Assembly: GCA_018649725.1 (NCBI GenBank)
Contig: JABIHH010000004.1
Coordinates: 1-35,254, forward strand
Reading direction: 5' to 3'
Source: Rhodospirillaceae bacterium
Lineage (GTDB): Bacteria; Pseudomonadota; Alphaproteobacteria; Rhodospirillales; UBA2165
DNA length: 35,254 nucleotides
Shown here: positions 7,677 through 16,678 of the stretch, piece after piece
Numbering within the stretch: the first letter of the stretch is position 1
How the letters are laid out: the number at the start of each line of letters is the position of its first letter
Program-made: the position numbers and the translations under genes
Notes under the pieces: model-generated
Told to the model about the DNA's origin: nothing
The model's input: the letters and a program-made list of their open reading frames with translations, nothing else
The model's database searches: none

Positions 7677-8645
7677 CTACATTTTCAACAAACGCTCGGA
7701 GTTTCCGTGCAAGATCTTCGCTTTGTCTTCGGCGTTGAGCATGATGCGCTCCATCCATTTTGGTCCCGGCTCATTCGGCACAAACGGGTAATCAATGGCA
7801 AAGAGCACATGGTCGATGCCCATTTCCTGAATGCAGAACAACAAAGCGGGATCGGAGAAAAAGCCGGAGGTCGTAATGTAGAAATGCTTTGAGAAAATAT
7901 CTCTAAACGCAACGCCATCATTGCCGGGCCGGTTGAGCGCGAGATCAATCCGCCACATCAGGAATGGCAAGGTCTCGCCTAAGTGACCGAGAATGATCTT
8001 AAGATTTGGATGTTTTTCAAACACCCCTGATAGCACCAATCGAATACCAGCGGTTGCGGTCTCCATCGTGAAGCCCCACCCGGCATTCAAAAAGCCTGGA
8101 TATTTCTCGATATAATCTTTGAGATATACATCGATCACTGCCTGATGAGGAATACCAGGATGGAGATAAATCGGCACGTCTAGCTGCTCGGCAGCGGCAA
8201 AAATTGGCCAGAACTGTTCTTCGTCAATGAAGTGCTCGCCACCGGTAAGGCCGTGGATCATCGCCCCTTTCATGCCAAGCTTAGTAACAGCGCGCTCCAA
8301 CTCATCCACCGAAGCACCCGGATTGGCAGTTGGTAAATTGGCAAAACCTTCAAGTCGACCAGGATGGGTTTGGCAGATCTCATAAAGGCGGTCATTTGCG
8401 GCCTGCGCTATGGCAGGGCCAGTTTCCGCATCAAGCTTTTGCGTTGAGGGTGCGCCATGCGAGAGCACCTGAACGTCAATGCCACATTCATCCATCGATT
8501 TGATCCGGCCTTCACCCACATCTTCAATCTTTTCTTTGACAAAGCCGCCAAGCTTGCCATCGAGGCCGCTAAAATGTTTGGTGAGATTGTCGTCGTAATA
8601 ATGTTCTTCGATCGCAATGACACGCTGGCCGTCTAATATGGACAT
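7677..8645 (-). CDS. Amidohydrolase-2 family decarboxylase (gamma-resorcylate / ACMSD-like)
   Basis: 322 residues, a TIM-barrel metal enzyme. It begins with AIEEH (Glu13, His15), the ExH variant typical of 2,6-dihydroxybenzoate (gamma-resorcylate) decarboxylases. Further metal or catalytic residues are His162 (LHPG), His221 (GHLGE) and Asp285 (AIDYPF). FYITTSGFF before the last motif also matches that branch. The expected reaction is nonhydrolytic decarboxylation of an aromatic or ring-derived acid, but some homologues are hydrolases. GGGGAG 7 bases before ATG 8645 supports the start. It sits 44 bases downstream of the acyl-CoA ligase and 11 bases before the kinase start, so it is probably in the same operon. 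The substrate is unknown. Confidence 0.85.
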   Translation of the reverse strand: MSILDGQRVIAIEEHYYDDNLTKHFSGLDGKLGGFVKEKIEDVGEGRIKSMDECGIDVQVLSHGAPSTQKLDAETGPAIAQAANDRLYEICQTHPGRLEGFANLPTANPGASVDELERAVTKLGMKGAMIHGLTGGEHFIDEEQFWPIFAAAEQLDVPIYLHPGIPHQAVIDVYLKDYIEKYPGFLNAGWGFTMETATAGIRLVLSGVFEKHPNLKIILGHLGETLPFLMWRIDLALNRPGNDGVAFRDIFSKHFYITTSGFFSDPALLFCIQEMGIDHVLFAIDYPFVPNEPGPKWMERIMLNAEDKAKILHGNSERLLKM

Positions 8646-8689
8646 GGCTTCACTCCCCTACTTTAATTTCTATTTGCTGTAAGATTAGA

Positions 8690-10183
8690 TCAAGTTTTAG
8701 CCTCTGTCAGCCCCCGCCGATAGAGCTTACCCGTCGGTCCGGTCGGTAAGGCGTCGTGGAAATGGATTGTTTTTGGCAAATGGGTTTTGGGCAACAATTC
8801 CTGGTCCAAACAAAAAGCCAAGATATCATCGGGCGGGGTTTCATTCGTCACCACCAAATGCGCCTCGATGCGCTGGCCCCACTTCTCATCCGCAACACCA
8901 ATAACCGCCGCCAATTGCACGGCAGGGTGTTTGAGCAATGCCGCCTCAATTTCCTCGGCATAGACTTTGATGCCGCCGGTATTGATCCGGTTATCGAGCC
9001 GTCCTTTAACATAGAGCAGACCGTTTTCATCAATCACGCCTAGATCACCACTTCGCCACCAGCCATTTTGGAATCTTTCCTGACTGAGCGCCTCGTCGCC
9101 AAAATAGCCGGCCGCAATGGAGGCGCTTTTAAGCGCGACCTCGCCAATCTCGCCCACGGCTAAGACATTATTAAAAGAGCCCTCTGGATCTATAATTCGA
9201 ACCTCACCCGCTTTAACCACCTGCCCGGTGGAGGCAGCCTGCCCTTGAACGGAAAGAATATCAGAGCCGGCAATAACCCCAGACGCACAGCCGCCTTCGG
9301 ATGCCAAATAAGATGTCATTACATTCTCGCAAATCTTTGCCTGAAGATCTTCGACCAAGCTGGCCGAGCCGGGCTCACCGGAAAAGAAGGCTGTCTTCAA
9401 ATGGGAAAGGTCGTAATTCTCGGGCCCTGCCGCCATCACCATGCGCCACACTGTCGGCACAAGTGGGGCCAGGGTGATTTTCTCATCTTGCAAGGTCTTT
9501 AAAAAGGCAGCGGGATCAAACCCTCCGCCGAACTGGATGCGGCCCTGAATGAAAGTAAACGGCAGCACGGTATGAATCCAGGCGGCGAATGAGGGGGCCA
9601 TAATGACAATGGTGCTGTCCCCTGCCGACCAGCAATCATAACTGTAGGGGCCAAATTCCGCTGTTGCCGCCAAAGTCTTCTGACTGTGCTGGATACATTT
9701 AGGCACGCCAGTTGTGCCGGAAGAAATCAAGATCAGTGCAGGATCATCGGCTGTTAGATCTGTTGAAATCTCGACACGTGGGCCCCGGATGAAATTTTCG
9801 TTGAGCGAGACTACATGATCGCCTTCAATCAAGGCTGCCGCTTCTTCCAGTAATTCGGGATCGGCAAAAATTTTCTTGGCCTTGATATAGACGATGTTCT
9901 TGCGATTTCGATCCGGTGTTTCACGCACGTGAAGACAGCAAGGAATTATGCCACTAACCAGACAGGCAAAAAAGGTGACGGCTTGTGGCACGGAGCTGCC
10001 GCAATAAAAGGCAACAACGTCACCTTTTGCTATATTCATCGCATGAAGTGTTGCGGCCGTCGCATTGATCCGAGCCCAGAGATCAGTCCCGGTTAGGCTT
10101 TGCTGCTCGTCCGCGACAAAGCACGCATCTGCTTTAGCCGCACAGGATTTCTCAATGAGAGACGCAATGGTCGAATGGATCAC
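8690..10183 (-). CDS. AMP-forming acyl-CoA synthetase (ANL superfamily)
   Basis: 497 residues. It activates a carboxylic acid with ATP and CoA through an acyl-adenylate. The phosphate-binding loop is SSGTTGVPK at 154-162. YLASEGG stands for the A5 motif, WWRSGDLG and GRLDNRINTGG are the hinge motifs, and Lys486 in PTGPTGK is the catalytic lysine, so all key residues are present. The start codon is GTG at 10183 with AAGG 7 bases upstream, and the gap to the acyl-CoA dehydrogenase is 22 bases. Its length is near the lower end for the family, in the range of benzoate/hydroxybenzoate and short-chain ligases. With the dehydrogenase upstream and the amidohydrolase downstream it probably loads the pathway substrate onto CoA. 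The identity of that acid is not visible. Confidence 0.9.
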   Translation of the reverse strand: MIHSTIASLIEKSCAAKADACFVADEQQSLTGTDLWARINATAATLHAMNIAKGDVVAFYCGSSVPQAVTFFACLVSGIIPCCLHVRETPDRNRKNIVYIKAKKIFADPELLEEAAALIEGDHVVSLNENFIRGPRVEISTDLTADDPALILISSGTTGVPKCIQHSQKTLAATAEFGPYSYDCWSAGDSTIVIMAPSFAAWIHTVLPFTFIQGRIQFGGGFDPAAFLKTLQDEKITLAPLVPTVWRMVMAAGPENYDLSHLKTAFFSGEPGSASLVEDLQAKICENVMTSYLASEGGCASGVIAGSDILSVQGQAASTGQVVKAGEVRIIDPEGSFNNVLAVGEIGEVALKSASIAAGYFGDEALSQERFQNGWWRSGDLGVIDENGLLYVKGRLDNRINTGGIKVYAEEIEAALLKHPAVQLAAVIGVADEKWGQRIEAHLVVTNETPPDDILAFCLDQELLPKTHLPKTIHFHDALPTGPTGKLYRRGLTEAKT

Positions 10184-10205
10184 GTGTAAGCCTTGAACTC
10201 GTTAA

Positions 10206-11351
10206 TTACAAACTCTTGGCGATAATGTACTTCATAACTTCATTGGTACCAGCGTAAATCCGATGCACCCGGGCATCCGCCCAAGCACGCGCAATCGGAA
10301 ACTCCCAGACATAGCCGTAACCGCCATGTAATTGCAGACAATCATCCAACACGCGGTCAGCTAATTCGGTTGCCCATAATTTGGCCTTGGCTGCCACTTC
10401 CGGCGTCACGCCGCCCTCGGTATGAAGCTCGATACAGCGGTCAATGAAGGGGCGGCCCGCTTCGACATCCGCTGACATTTCGGCCAATTTAAATTGAGTG
10501 TTCTGGAAATCGAAAACCGTCTGGCCAAAGGTTTTGCGCTGTTTGGTGTAGTCGATGGTTTGATCAACCGCCACTTCCGCCATGACGATGGAGCGTACCG
10601 CAACCACCAGACGCTCCTGCGCCAGACCATTTATAAGTAATGACCAGCCCTGATTAAGCTCGCCCACTATATTGGCAGCAGGTACCCGGACGTCGTCAAA
10701 AAACAACTCAGCCGTATCTTGTGCTTTATTGCCGATTTTTTTGAGGTTCTTGCCCCGGCTCACTCCGTCCAGGGAAAGATCAACCCAGAACATCGATACA
10801 CCTCGCGCGCCTTGAGACGGATCTGTTTTGGTTGCGAGCAACACGTAATCCGCAATATGACTATTGGTGATAAAAGTTTTGGCACCATTGATAATGTAGT
10901 CATCGCCATCGGCCTTAGCGTTTGTTTTAATCTCTTTCATATCGCTACCGCCGCCGGGCTCGGTCAGACCAATCGCTGAAATCCACTCGCCGGTGGCCAT
11001 TTTTGGCAGCCACTCTTTCTTTTGTTCTTCGGTGCAGAAGTTCTGCAATATCGGCGCGATGATATAAGCATGCATATCCCAAGCGGGCGCCGCCACGCCA
11101 TAGCGCGCCAGCTCCTCGATCACGATGGCATCGAACAAAAAGTTGCCGCCGATGCCGCCATATTCCTCTGCCGTACTGGTGCCTAAAAGCCCAACTTCAC
11201 CCGCGCGTAACCAGATGTCACGAGGCGTGCGTCCGGCTTCTTCCCACTCGGCATAAACCGGCAAAACTTCTTCTTTCAAAAAGCGGGCAACGGAGTCGCG
11301 GAATATCTCATGCTCTTCGTCGTAGATCGTACGGGGGATTCCAAACTGCAT
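10206..11351 (-). CDS. Acyl-CoA dehydrogenase
   Basis: 381 residues, full length for the family. FAD-dependent alpha,beta-desaturation of an acyl-CoA, passing electrons to ETF. Visible motifs are IGLTEPGGGSD (FAD/substrate loop), TFGQTVFDFQNTQFKLAEM, LQLHGGYGY, and YAGTNE near the C-terminus with Glu371 in the position of the catalytic base of many members. AGAGGG 7 bases before ATG 11351 supports the start. It is the first gene of the operon that continues with the ligase, amidohydrolase and kinase. Its promoter faces the divergent TetR gene, and a 22-base palindrome lies 20 bases upstream of the start codon, so repression by that TetR is likely. Confidence 0.92.
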   Translation of the reverse strand: MQFGIPRTIYDEEHEIFRDSVARFLKEEVLPVYAEWEEAGRTPRDIWLRAGEVGLLGTSTAEEYGGIGGNFLFDAIVIEELARYGVAAPAWDMHAYIIAPILQNFCTEEQKKEWLPKMATGEWISAIGLTEPGGGSDMKEIKTNAKADGDDYIINGAKTFITNSHIADYVLLATKTDPSQGARGVSMFWVDLSLDGVSRGKNLKKIGNKAQDTAELFFDDVRVPAANIVGELNQGWSLLINGLAQERLVVAVRSIVMAEVAVDQTIDYTKQRKTFGQTVFDFQNTQFKLAEMSADVEAGRPFIDRCIELHTEGGVTPEVAAKAKLWATELADRVLDDCLQLHGGYGYVWEFPIARAWADARVHRIYAGTNEVMKYIIAKSL

Positions 11352-11370
11352 TTTTTTACCCTCTGGTAAT

Positions 11371-11437
11371 ATCCATACTATTTAGTATGGATATTATATC
11401 AAATAGACTTTTCAAACAATACCTTTTAGTATGGTAA
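11371..11437. promoter_or_regulatory. Divergent promoter with two TetR-type operators
   Basis: ATCCATACTATTTAGTATGGAT at 11371-11392 has perfect 10-base arms around TT. A second, weaker copy lies at 11418-11437 (ATACCTTTTAGTATGGTA), sharing the right arm TAGTATGG, and ends two bases before the TetR start codon. Both sites are in the 87-base gap between the acyl-CoA dehydrogenase and TetR genes, which is the usual place for autoregulation plus control of the divergent operon. Confidence 0.75.
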
Positions 11438-11438
11438 A

Positions 11439-11999
11439 ATGAAAAAGCCAAAAGAACGATTGAGCAAAGAACAATGGTCCGCCCTGGGCCTTAAAGTTCT
11501 GGGTCAAAAAGGTGTCGGTGCATTACGCATTGATGAGCTCTGCCAAAAGCTCAAAGTGACCAAAGGAAGCTTTTATTGGCACTTCAAAGGACGCGCCATA
11601 TTCTTAAGCGCGATCCTCGACTATTGGAAAAAAATCGCCACGCTTGATATAATCGAGCGTATTGAAATCCAAGGGGGTTCAGCCAAAGAGAAAATATCAA
11701 CGCTTTTCGAAGAAGCAAATTCAGGAGTGGTTGATTTCAGTGCTGAACAGGCCATTCGTCACTGGGCGCGCAGCAATAAACCGGCTGCACGGGCTGTCTT
11801 GGATGTCGATGAAAAACGCATAAATTTCTTGGTTGAGCAGTTTAAAGCCCTCAAGCTCAATAAGTTAGAAGCCGAAACGCGCGCGCATTTACTCTATTCA
11901 CTCATTATAAGTGAGGGTGTGATTTACCAGCGGGAAAAGCCTGCCAACCGCCGGCAAAGACTGCGCCGTAGCTTTGCCGCGATTGTCGAAGAAGCCTAA
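11439..11999 (+). CDS. TetR/AcrR-family transcriptional regulator
   Basis: 186 residues. The N-terminal helix-turn-helix covers about 10-55 (GLKVLGQKGVGALRIDELCQ, then VTKGSFYWHFKGR), a standard TetR arrangement. The C-terminal ligand domain is divergent. No clear ribosome site precedes ATG 11439; a predicted operator occupies that position, so binding could block both transcription and initiation. It is divergent from the acyl-CoA dehydrogenase operon and convergent with the ACMSD gene, whose stop begins two bases after this one ends. The effector may be an acyl-CoA or aromatic acid of the adjoining operon, which is inference. Confidence 0.9.
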   Translation: MKKPKERLSKEQWSALGLKVLGQKGVGALRIDELCQKLKVTKGSFYWHFKGRAIFLSAILDYWKKIATLDIIERIEIQGGSAKEKISTLFEEANSGVVDFSAEQAIRHWARSNKPAARAVLDVDEKRINFLVEQFKALKLNKLEAETRAHLLYSLIISEGVIYQREKPANRRQRLRRSFAAIVEEA

Positions 12000-12000
12000 C

Positions 12001-13035
12001 TTACTCAGCCGCTAGTTTCGCACCAACTTCCGTCGCGAGCCAGGTCTCCGCATTGGATGAAAATAACTTTGCTTTGGTTTGATCGCTCATTCCAGGTTGA
12101 GTTCTGATGAGCTCGCCCATTTGAATTTCGCCCAAAGGGAATGGATAATCGGTGCCGAACATGACGCGGTCTTCGCCCATAACATTGATCAATAAATCCA
12201 GCGCACCATGATCAAACACCGCACTATCGGTATAAAACCGATCAACATAGCTCGACGGCACGTTCGGACAATCGACACGCACGATATCGCGCTCCCGCCA
12301 CGCATTATCGACCCGGCCTAATAGATAAGCAAAACTACCGCCACCATGAGCAAAACAAATGCGCAAGGATTTAGGCAAACGCTCAAATGCGCCAGAGAGA
12401 ATAAGCGACAATATTGACAGCTGCGTTTCCGCCGCCATCGAGACCAACCAGGGCAGCATATATTTTTTCATCCGGTTGCCACCCATCATGTCCCAGGGGT
12501 GGACCAGGACAGCTGCGTTCTCAGACGCACAATGTTGGAGGAAGGTGATTAAGCCTTCATCATCGAGATCTTTATCGCCGACATGATTGCCGATCTGCAC
12601 TCCGAGATGGCCATCCTTCATCGCCTGAGTAAGCACTGCGCAGGCTGTATCGATATCTTGCAGCGGCACCTGCGCCAACGGTAGCAGGCGCCCGCCTGAG
12701 CGGCTGCACATTTCAAGCGCCGCCTCGTTGAAAATTTGCGCACATTCCGCTGCCTGCTCAGCTGGCCGGGTTGCTGCAAACAGCACCGGTGTCGCGCACA
12801 TCACCTGGACATCGACGCCGTGCTGATCCATTTCCTCTAAACGCTTAGAGACATCCCAGCAGGCCGAATAAATCGGGCGAAATTCTTTATCGCCAACCAT
12901 CACGGTTGCTTTGCCATCGCCATGATGCTTCATCCAGGGCCAGTCTGGCGTGCCGAATTTCTCAGCTAAATCCGGCCACGTCTCCGGGAAGAAATGGCTG
13001 TGCATGTCGATGACAAGAGGCTGCTCCTGGCTCAT
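12001..13035 (-). CDS. nbaD: 2-amino-3-carboxymuconate-6-semialdehyde decarboxylase (ACMSD)
   Basis: 344 residues with close, full-length similarity to characterised ACMSDs. It decarboxylates the ring-opened product of 3-hydroxyanthranilate to 2-aminomuconate semialdehyde. Zinc ligands are visible as DMHSH (His12, His14), LVHPWDM (His179), CFAHGGG (His230) and [11 protein letters not shown] (Asp296). These match His9, His11, His177, His228 and Asp294 of the Pseudomonas enzyme with a constant small offset. WPDLAEKFG near the start and [14 protein letters not shown] are also ACMSD hallmarks. The start codon overlaps the dioxygenase stop (ATGA), so the two are translationally coupled. The gene is last in the operon. 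Confidence 0.95.
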   Translation of the reverse strand: MSQEQPLVIDMHSHFFPETWPDLAEKFGTPDWPWMKHHGDGKATVMVGDKEFRPIYSACWDVSKRLEEMDQHGVDVQVMCATPVLFAATRPAEQAAECAQIFNEAALEMCSRSGGRLLPLAQVPLQDIDTACAVLTQAMKDGHLGVQIGNHVGDKDLDDEGLITFLQHCASENAAVLVHPWDMMGGNRMKKYMLPWLVSMAAETQLSILSLILSGAFERLPKSLRICFAHGGGSFAYLLGRVDNAWRERDIVRVDCPNVPSSYVDRFYTDSAVFDHGALDLLINVMGEDRVMFGTDYPFPLGEIQMGELIRTQPGMSDQTKAKLFSSNAETWLATEVGAKLAAE

Positions 13036-13595
13036 AAAACAATCCAGCCTTCCGGGGCTTGGCCCTTACCTGGATGCAGCGTGCCGCATTTCGGACAGGT
13101 GCGCGCCTCTTCATCTTCAAAGAAGGCATCATATATTTTTGGCAGCGCATCAACGATGCCTTGCGGGCCACCCAGCGGCACTTCGACGCGGTGAACTTTT
13201 TTCTCACATTCGAAGCAATACCACTCAAAGCCTTCGAGCATGCCGTCCTGGCGGGGTGCCTCGACCACAATACCAATCGAGCCCGCTTGCGGGCGTTGTG
13301 GCGCATGAACGGTGTGCGGCGGCAGCATCAGCACTTCACCCTCGCGGATCGGTACATCATGGATGCCATCATCATTGGCGATCTTGAGCATCATGTCGCC
13401 TTTGACCTGATAGAACCATTCATCGACCGGATCATCATGAAAATCAACACGGGTGTTGGGGCCGCCGACCACCATAACAATGGTATCAACACCAGCATGC
13501 AGGAGCTTATTTCCTACGGGTGGTTTGAGTTGATCGGCGTTCTCTTCTATCCATTTTTGAAAATTAAAGGCGTGTGGAACGAAACTTCCAGCCAT
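13032..13595 (-). CDS. nbaC: 3-hydroxyanthranilate 3,4-dioxygenase
   Basis: 187 residues, a bicupin-derived Fe(II) ring-cleavage enzyme that converts 3-hydroxyanthranilate to 2-amino-3-carboxymuconate semialdehyde. Predicted catalytic iron ligands are His53, Glu59 ([11 protein letters not shown]) and His97 (HTVHAPQRP), with substrate-binding Arg49, Arg101 and Glu112. The second, rubredoxin-like iron site of bacterial enzymes is present as CFEC (Cys127, 130) and CPKC (Cys167, 170). GGGAG 7 bases before ATG 13595 supports the start. It is 11 bases downstream of the deaminase and overlaps the ACMSD start by 4 bases. Its unstable product passes directly to ACMSD, which fits the coupling. Confidence 0.96.
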   Translation of the reverse strand: MAGSFVPHAFNFQKWIEENADQLKPPVGNKLLHAGVDTIVMVVGGPNTRVDFHDDPVDEWFYQVKGDMMLKIANDDGIHDVPIREGEVLMLPPHTVHAPQRPQAGSIGIVVEAPRQDGMLEGFEWYCFECEKKVHRVEVPLGGPQGIVDALPKIYDAFFEDEEARTCPKCGTLHPGKGQAPEGWIVL

Positions 13596-13606
13596 AATGA
13601 AACTCC

Positions 13607-14023
13607 CTATTGTTCAATCGGTTTAAAGGCGACGGCTTTGATCTCTATCAGCAAATGCGGATGGGGCAATTGATGGACCGCAACCGTCGTGCGGGCCGGG
13701 CCATCATAGTCAAAAAACTCCGCATAGACCTCGTTATAGCCGCCAAAGTCGTTCATATTGACCAGGAAGGACGAGATTTCCACGACATTGGTCAAGTCAG
13801 CACCAACTTCGTTTAATATGTCACTGATATTTTCCAGCACGGCACGGGTTTGCGCGCGAATATCGAGCTTGGTCGTGCCCATTTCGTCAACCTCAACACC
13901 AGCAAATGAATTGTCAGGCAAGCGTGAGCTGGTGCCAGAGACATAAAGAAAATCACCCGCCCGCTTAACATGGGGAAAACGACCCCGTGGTTTGGCTTTG
14001 CCGTCTATAACGGTCGCAGTCAT
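13607..14023 (-). CDS. nbaF: 2-aminomuconate deaminase (RidA/YjgF superfamily)
   Basis: 138 residues of the RidA fold. The opening ([21 protein letters not shown]) and the segment [13 protein letters not shown]...[19 protein letters not shown] match the AmnD/NbaF branch that hydrolyses 2-aminomuconate to 4-oxalocrotonate and ammonia, rather than general RidA proteins. It is the first gene of the deaminase-dioxygenase-ACMSD operon, with a GGAG 8 bases before ATG 14023. The intervening aminomuconate-semialdehyde dehydrogenase and the later meta-cleavage enzymes are not in the window. The promoter must lie in the 119-base gap before the E1 gene, unless the operon is read through from E1. Confidence 0.9.
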   Translation of the reverse strand: MTATVIDGKAKPRGRFPHVKRAGDFLYVSGTSSRLPDNSFAGVEVDEMGTTKLDIRAQTRAVLENISDILNEVGADLTNVVEISSFLVNMNDFGGYNEVYAEFFDYDGPARTTVAVHQLPHPHLLIEIKAVAFKPIEQ

Positions 14024-14142
14024 CTGTTAAACTCCCTCCCTCTGATCAGGGAATTATCAGGTAATTTTTTCGGACTGTCGATTGATAAAAAGGAGAATGC
14101 CAAGAAATAGCTCGCTTGGTCTCAGATATGAAACGAATATCG

Positions 14143-16584
14143 CTATTTATAACGTACCGGGCGGGCCTGAGGGATGGAATGCGCGGCAGAGACAATGGCC
14201 TGGGTATCAATTTCAAAATGACGATAAAGATCATCGACTGTGCCGGTCTGGCCGAAATGCTCGACGCCGAGAGGTATGAGGCGATGTCCGCTGACACCTG
14301 CCAACCAAGAAAGTGCAGCGGGGTGGGCATCATGAACGGTGATGATGGTAGCCGCGTTTTGCACACCGGAAAGCAAGTTCTCGATATGACAATGCGCATC
14401 GGCAAAACCATTTGCCCGTTGCGAGCTGGCCGATTTCCAACCTGCATTTAAGCGGTCCGCCGAGGTGATGGCCAAGAGGCCGATATCTTTGCGATCTTCG
14501 GCGAGCAATCCGGTTGCTGCGATGGCTTCCGGCGCAACAGCCCCTTGATAGGCAATCACCAGCTCACAATTTGGGCCGGGCTCCCGCAGCCAATAAGCGC
14601 CATCGACAATGTTCTTAGCAAGTTCCGGCGTTATTTCCCGGTGCGGCTGATCAAGCGGACGGGTCGAACATCTGAGATAGACCGAGCCACCACTACGATC
14701 ACGCACCCAACCGGAGGGCTCAACCACCGTTTCGCTATCGCGTTGCATATACTCAAAGCCCCAGCCCATTATGACAGCGAGTTCATCAACAAAAGCCGGC
14801 TCAAAGCTTGCCAGTCCATCCTGCGCCATGCCTATCAAAGGCGTGCCGATCGATTGATGCGCACCACCTTCCGGTGCCAAGGTGATTCCCGACGGAGTCG
14901 CCACCACCATGAAGCGGGCATCCTGATAACAGGCGTAATTGAGCGAGTCTAAGCCCCTTGCGATAAAGGGATCATAGAGCGTACCAATCGGCAGCAAGCG
15001 TTCATTGAACAAGCTGTGCGAGAGACCCGCAGCCCCCAACAACAAGAATAGATTGCTCTCAGCAATGCCTAACTCAATATGCTGACCCTCCGGCTCAAAC
15101 ACCCATTTCTGGCCACTGACGACTTGTTCCTGTTGAAAAACATCAGAGCGTTTTTCTCGCGCGAAAAGATTTTTGCGGTTCACCCAGGGACCAACATTGG
15201 TTGAAACCGTCACATCAGGCGACATCGTCACAATGCGTTTAGCCATCTCACTCTCGGTGCGGCCAATCTCATTGAGGATTTTGCCGAAGCCTTCCTGGGT
15301 TGAAAGCGTCGCCCCCGGGATCTTGGGCATTGCATCGATTGGAATTGTCTCAGCCTGATAGCGCCGTCTGCCTCTGGCATTGAAGGGCGCCGTCTCAACC
15401 AGGTTTTTGACCTTGGCTTCGAGCTTGCCCAAGCCTTCATAAGGCTCCCACTCGTGACCTTCGCGGATCTTATGACTGTCGCGGAGCTCAATAATTTGTT
15501 CAGGTGTCATTATGCCGGCATGATTGTCTTTATGACCCGCCAAAGGCAGCCCCCAACCTTTGACCGTATAGGCGATAAAGCAGACCGGGCGATCGTGATC
15601 AATCTTGGAAAATTCGTCGATGATCGTCGGCAGACAATGGCCGCCCAAATTAGCCATCAAGGCTTCAAGCTCGTCATCGCTATAGGAATTGATCAGGCCC
15701 CGGACGTCTTTTTTGCGGCCAATGTCTTTTTCAATTTGTTCCCGCCAGGCATCGGCTCCTTGAAACATCAGGGCAGAATACAGCTGATTGGGACAATCAT
15801 CGATCCATTGCAACAGCGCCTGCCCGCCGGGTTTTTTGAAGGCCTCCTTTTGCAAGCGCCCATGTTTGAGCGTGACGACGTCCCAACCAAAGGCTTTGAA
15901 GATTTCCTCAATCCGGTCGTAGAGACCTTCCTTAATAATACCGTCGAGGCTTTGCCGGTTATAGTCGATCACCCACCAAGTATTGCGGAGACCATGCTTC
16001 CAGCCTTCTAAAAGACATTCATAAATATTGCCTTCATCAAGCTCAGCATCTCCGACCAGGGCAATCATGCGCCCTTCATCGGCAGATGTGTCCCAGTCTC
16101 TGACTTTGATATAATCTTGAATGAGCGAGGTAAAGGCCGTGATGGCGACGCCCAAGCCCACTGAGCCCGTGGAGAAATCGACATCGTCGATATCTTTGGT
16201 CCTGGACGGATAGGATTGCGCGCCGCCGAACCCACGAAAGTTTTGCAACTTCTCAAGGGTCTGATGACCAAACAAATATTGAATGGCATGAAAGACCGGG
16301 CTGGCATGCGGCTTCACAGCAACCCGGTCGTCTGAATTTAAGGTATGAAAATAAAGCGCCGTCATAATTGTCGCCAAGGACGCGCAGGAGGCCTGGTGCC
16401 CGCCAACCTTTAGGCCATCAGGTTTATCGCGATTGAAATTGGCGTTATGGATCGTCCACGATGCCAGCCAACGCACTTTGTTCTCAAGCTCCTCCAAAAG
16501 AGCAAAATCTATGGTTTCATTGGCGTGACTATCGCGTGGCATGGCAGTTTTCTCAGCATATTGGTTGGAACTTGAATCTCTCAT
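14143..16584 (-). CDS. Homodimeric 2-oxo acid dehydrogenase E1 (AceE/MdeB-like, transketolase fold)
   Basis: 813 residues with the AceE layout in one chain. The thiamine diphosphate domain has GGHQASCAS (61-69), FSTGSVGLG (137-145) and GDAELDEGNIYEC (178-190), followed by the pyrimidine domain with GIAESNLFLLLGAAGLS and the C-terminal transketolase domain. E. coli AceE is about 890 residues, so this is a shorter version. It would decarboxylate pyruvate or 2-oxobutyrate and pass the acyl group to an E2 lipoyl protein. No E2 or E3 gene is in the window. The divergent Lrp-type regulator is the arrangement seen for Pseudomonas mdeB/mdeR, where the E1 handles 2-oxobutyrate. A second ATG (residue 15) is possible. 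The substrate is unproven. Confidence 0.85.
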   Translation of the reverse strand: MRDSSSNQYAEKTAMPRDSHANETIDFALLEELENKVRWLASWTIHNANFNRDKPDGLKVGGHQASCASLATIMTALYFHTLNSDDRVAVKPHASPVFHAIQYLFGHQTLEKLQNFRGFGGAQSYPSRTKDIDDVDFSTGSVGLGVAITAFTSLIQDYIKVRDWDTSADEGRMIALVGDAELDEGNIYECLLEGWKHGLRNTWWVIDYNRQSLDGIIKEGLYDRIEEIFKAFGWDVVTLKHGRLQKEAFKKPGGQALLQWIDDCPNQLYSALMFQGADAWREQIEKDIGRKKDVRGLINSYSDDELEALMANLGGHCLPTIIDEFSKIDHDRPVCFIAYTVKGWGLPLAGHKDNHAGIMTPEQIIELRDSHKIREGHEWEPYEGLGKLEAKVKNLVETAPFNARGRRRYQAETIPIDAMPKIPGATLSTQEGFGKILNEIGRTESEMAKRIVTMSPDVTVSTNVGPWVNRKNLFAREKRSDVFQQEQVVSGQKWVFEPEGQHIELGIAESNLFLLLGAAGLSHSLFNERLLPIGTLYDPFIARGLDSLNYACYQDARFMVVATPSGITLAPEGGAHQSIGTPLIGMAQDGLASFEPAFVDELAVIMGWGFEYMQRDSETVVEPSGWVRDRSGGSVYLRCSTRPLDQPHREITPELAKNIVDGAYWLREPGPNCELVIAYQGAVAPEAIAATGLLAEDRKDIGLLAITSADRLNAGWKSASSQRANGFADAHCHIENLLSGVQNAATIITVHDAHPAALSWLAGVSGHRLIPLGVEHFGQTGTVDDLYRHFEIDTQAIVSAAHSIPQARPVRYK

Positions 16585-16678
16585 ACTTCGCTAAGTTTTA
16601 AATTGCGAATTTAGTGGTAAATTTGGTAAATTTTGGCTATTTATACTAATAACTATATTATTTTAGGTTTATTATGCT
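16585..16678. promoter_or_regulatory. AT-rich divergent promoter region with tandem GGTAAATTT
   Basis: The 94-base gap between the E1 gene and the Lrp gene is strongly AT-rich. It holds a direct tandem repeat GGTAAATTT GGTAAATTT (16616-16633) followed by TGG. Lrp/AsnC proteins bind AT-rich, often degenerate sites in such gaps, so this is a plausible operator region. No promoter boxes can be assigned with confidence. Confidence 0.45.

Noticed and set aside
7666..7758. Upstream ATG start (7758) for the glycerate kinase
   Set aside because: It adds 31 residues unlike the family and overlaps the amidohydrolase by about 80 bases; TTG 7665 has a good ribosome site and matches the usual start.
13059..13673. 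204-residue plus-strand open frame opposite the 3-hydroxyanthranilate dioxygenase
   Set aside because: Shadow of a strongly conserved gene; no ribosome site or family motif.
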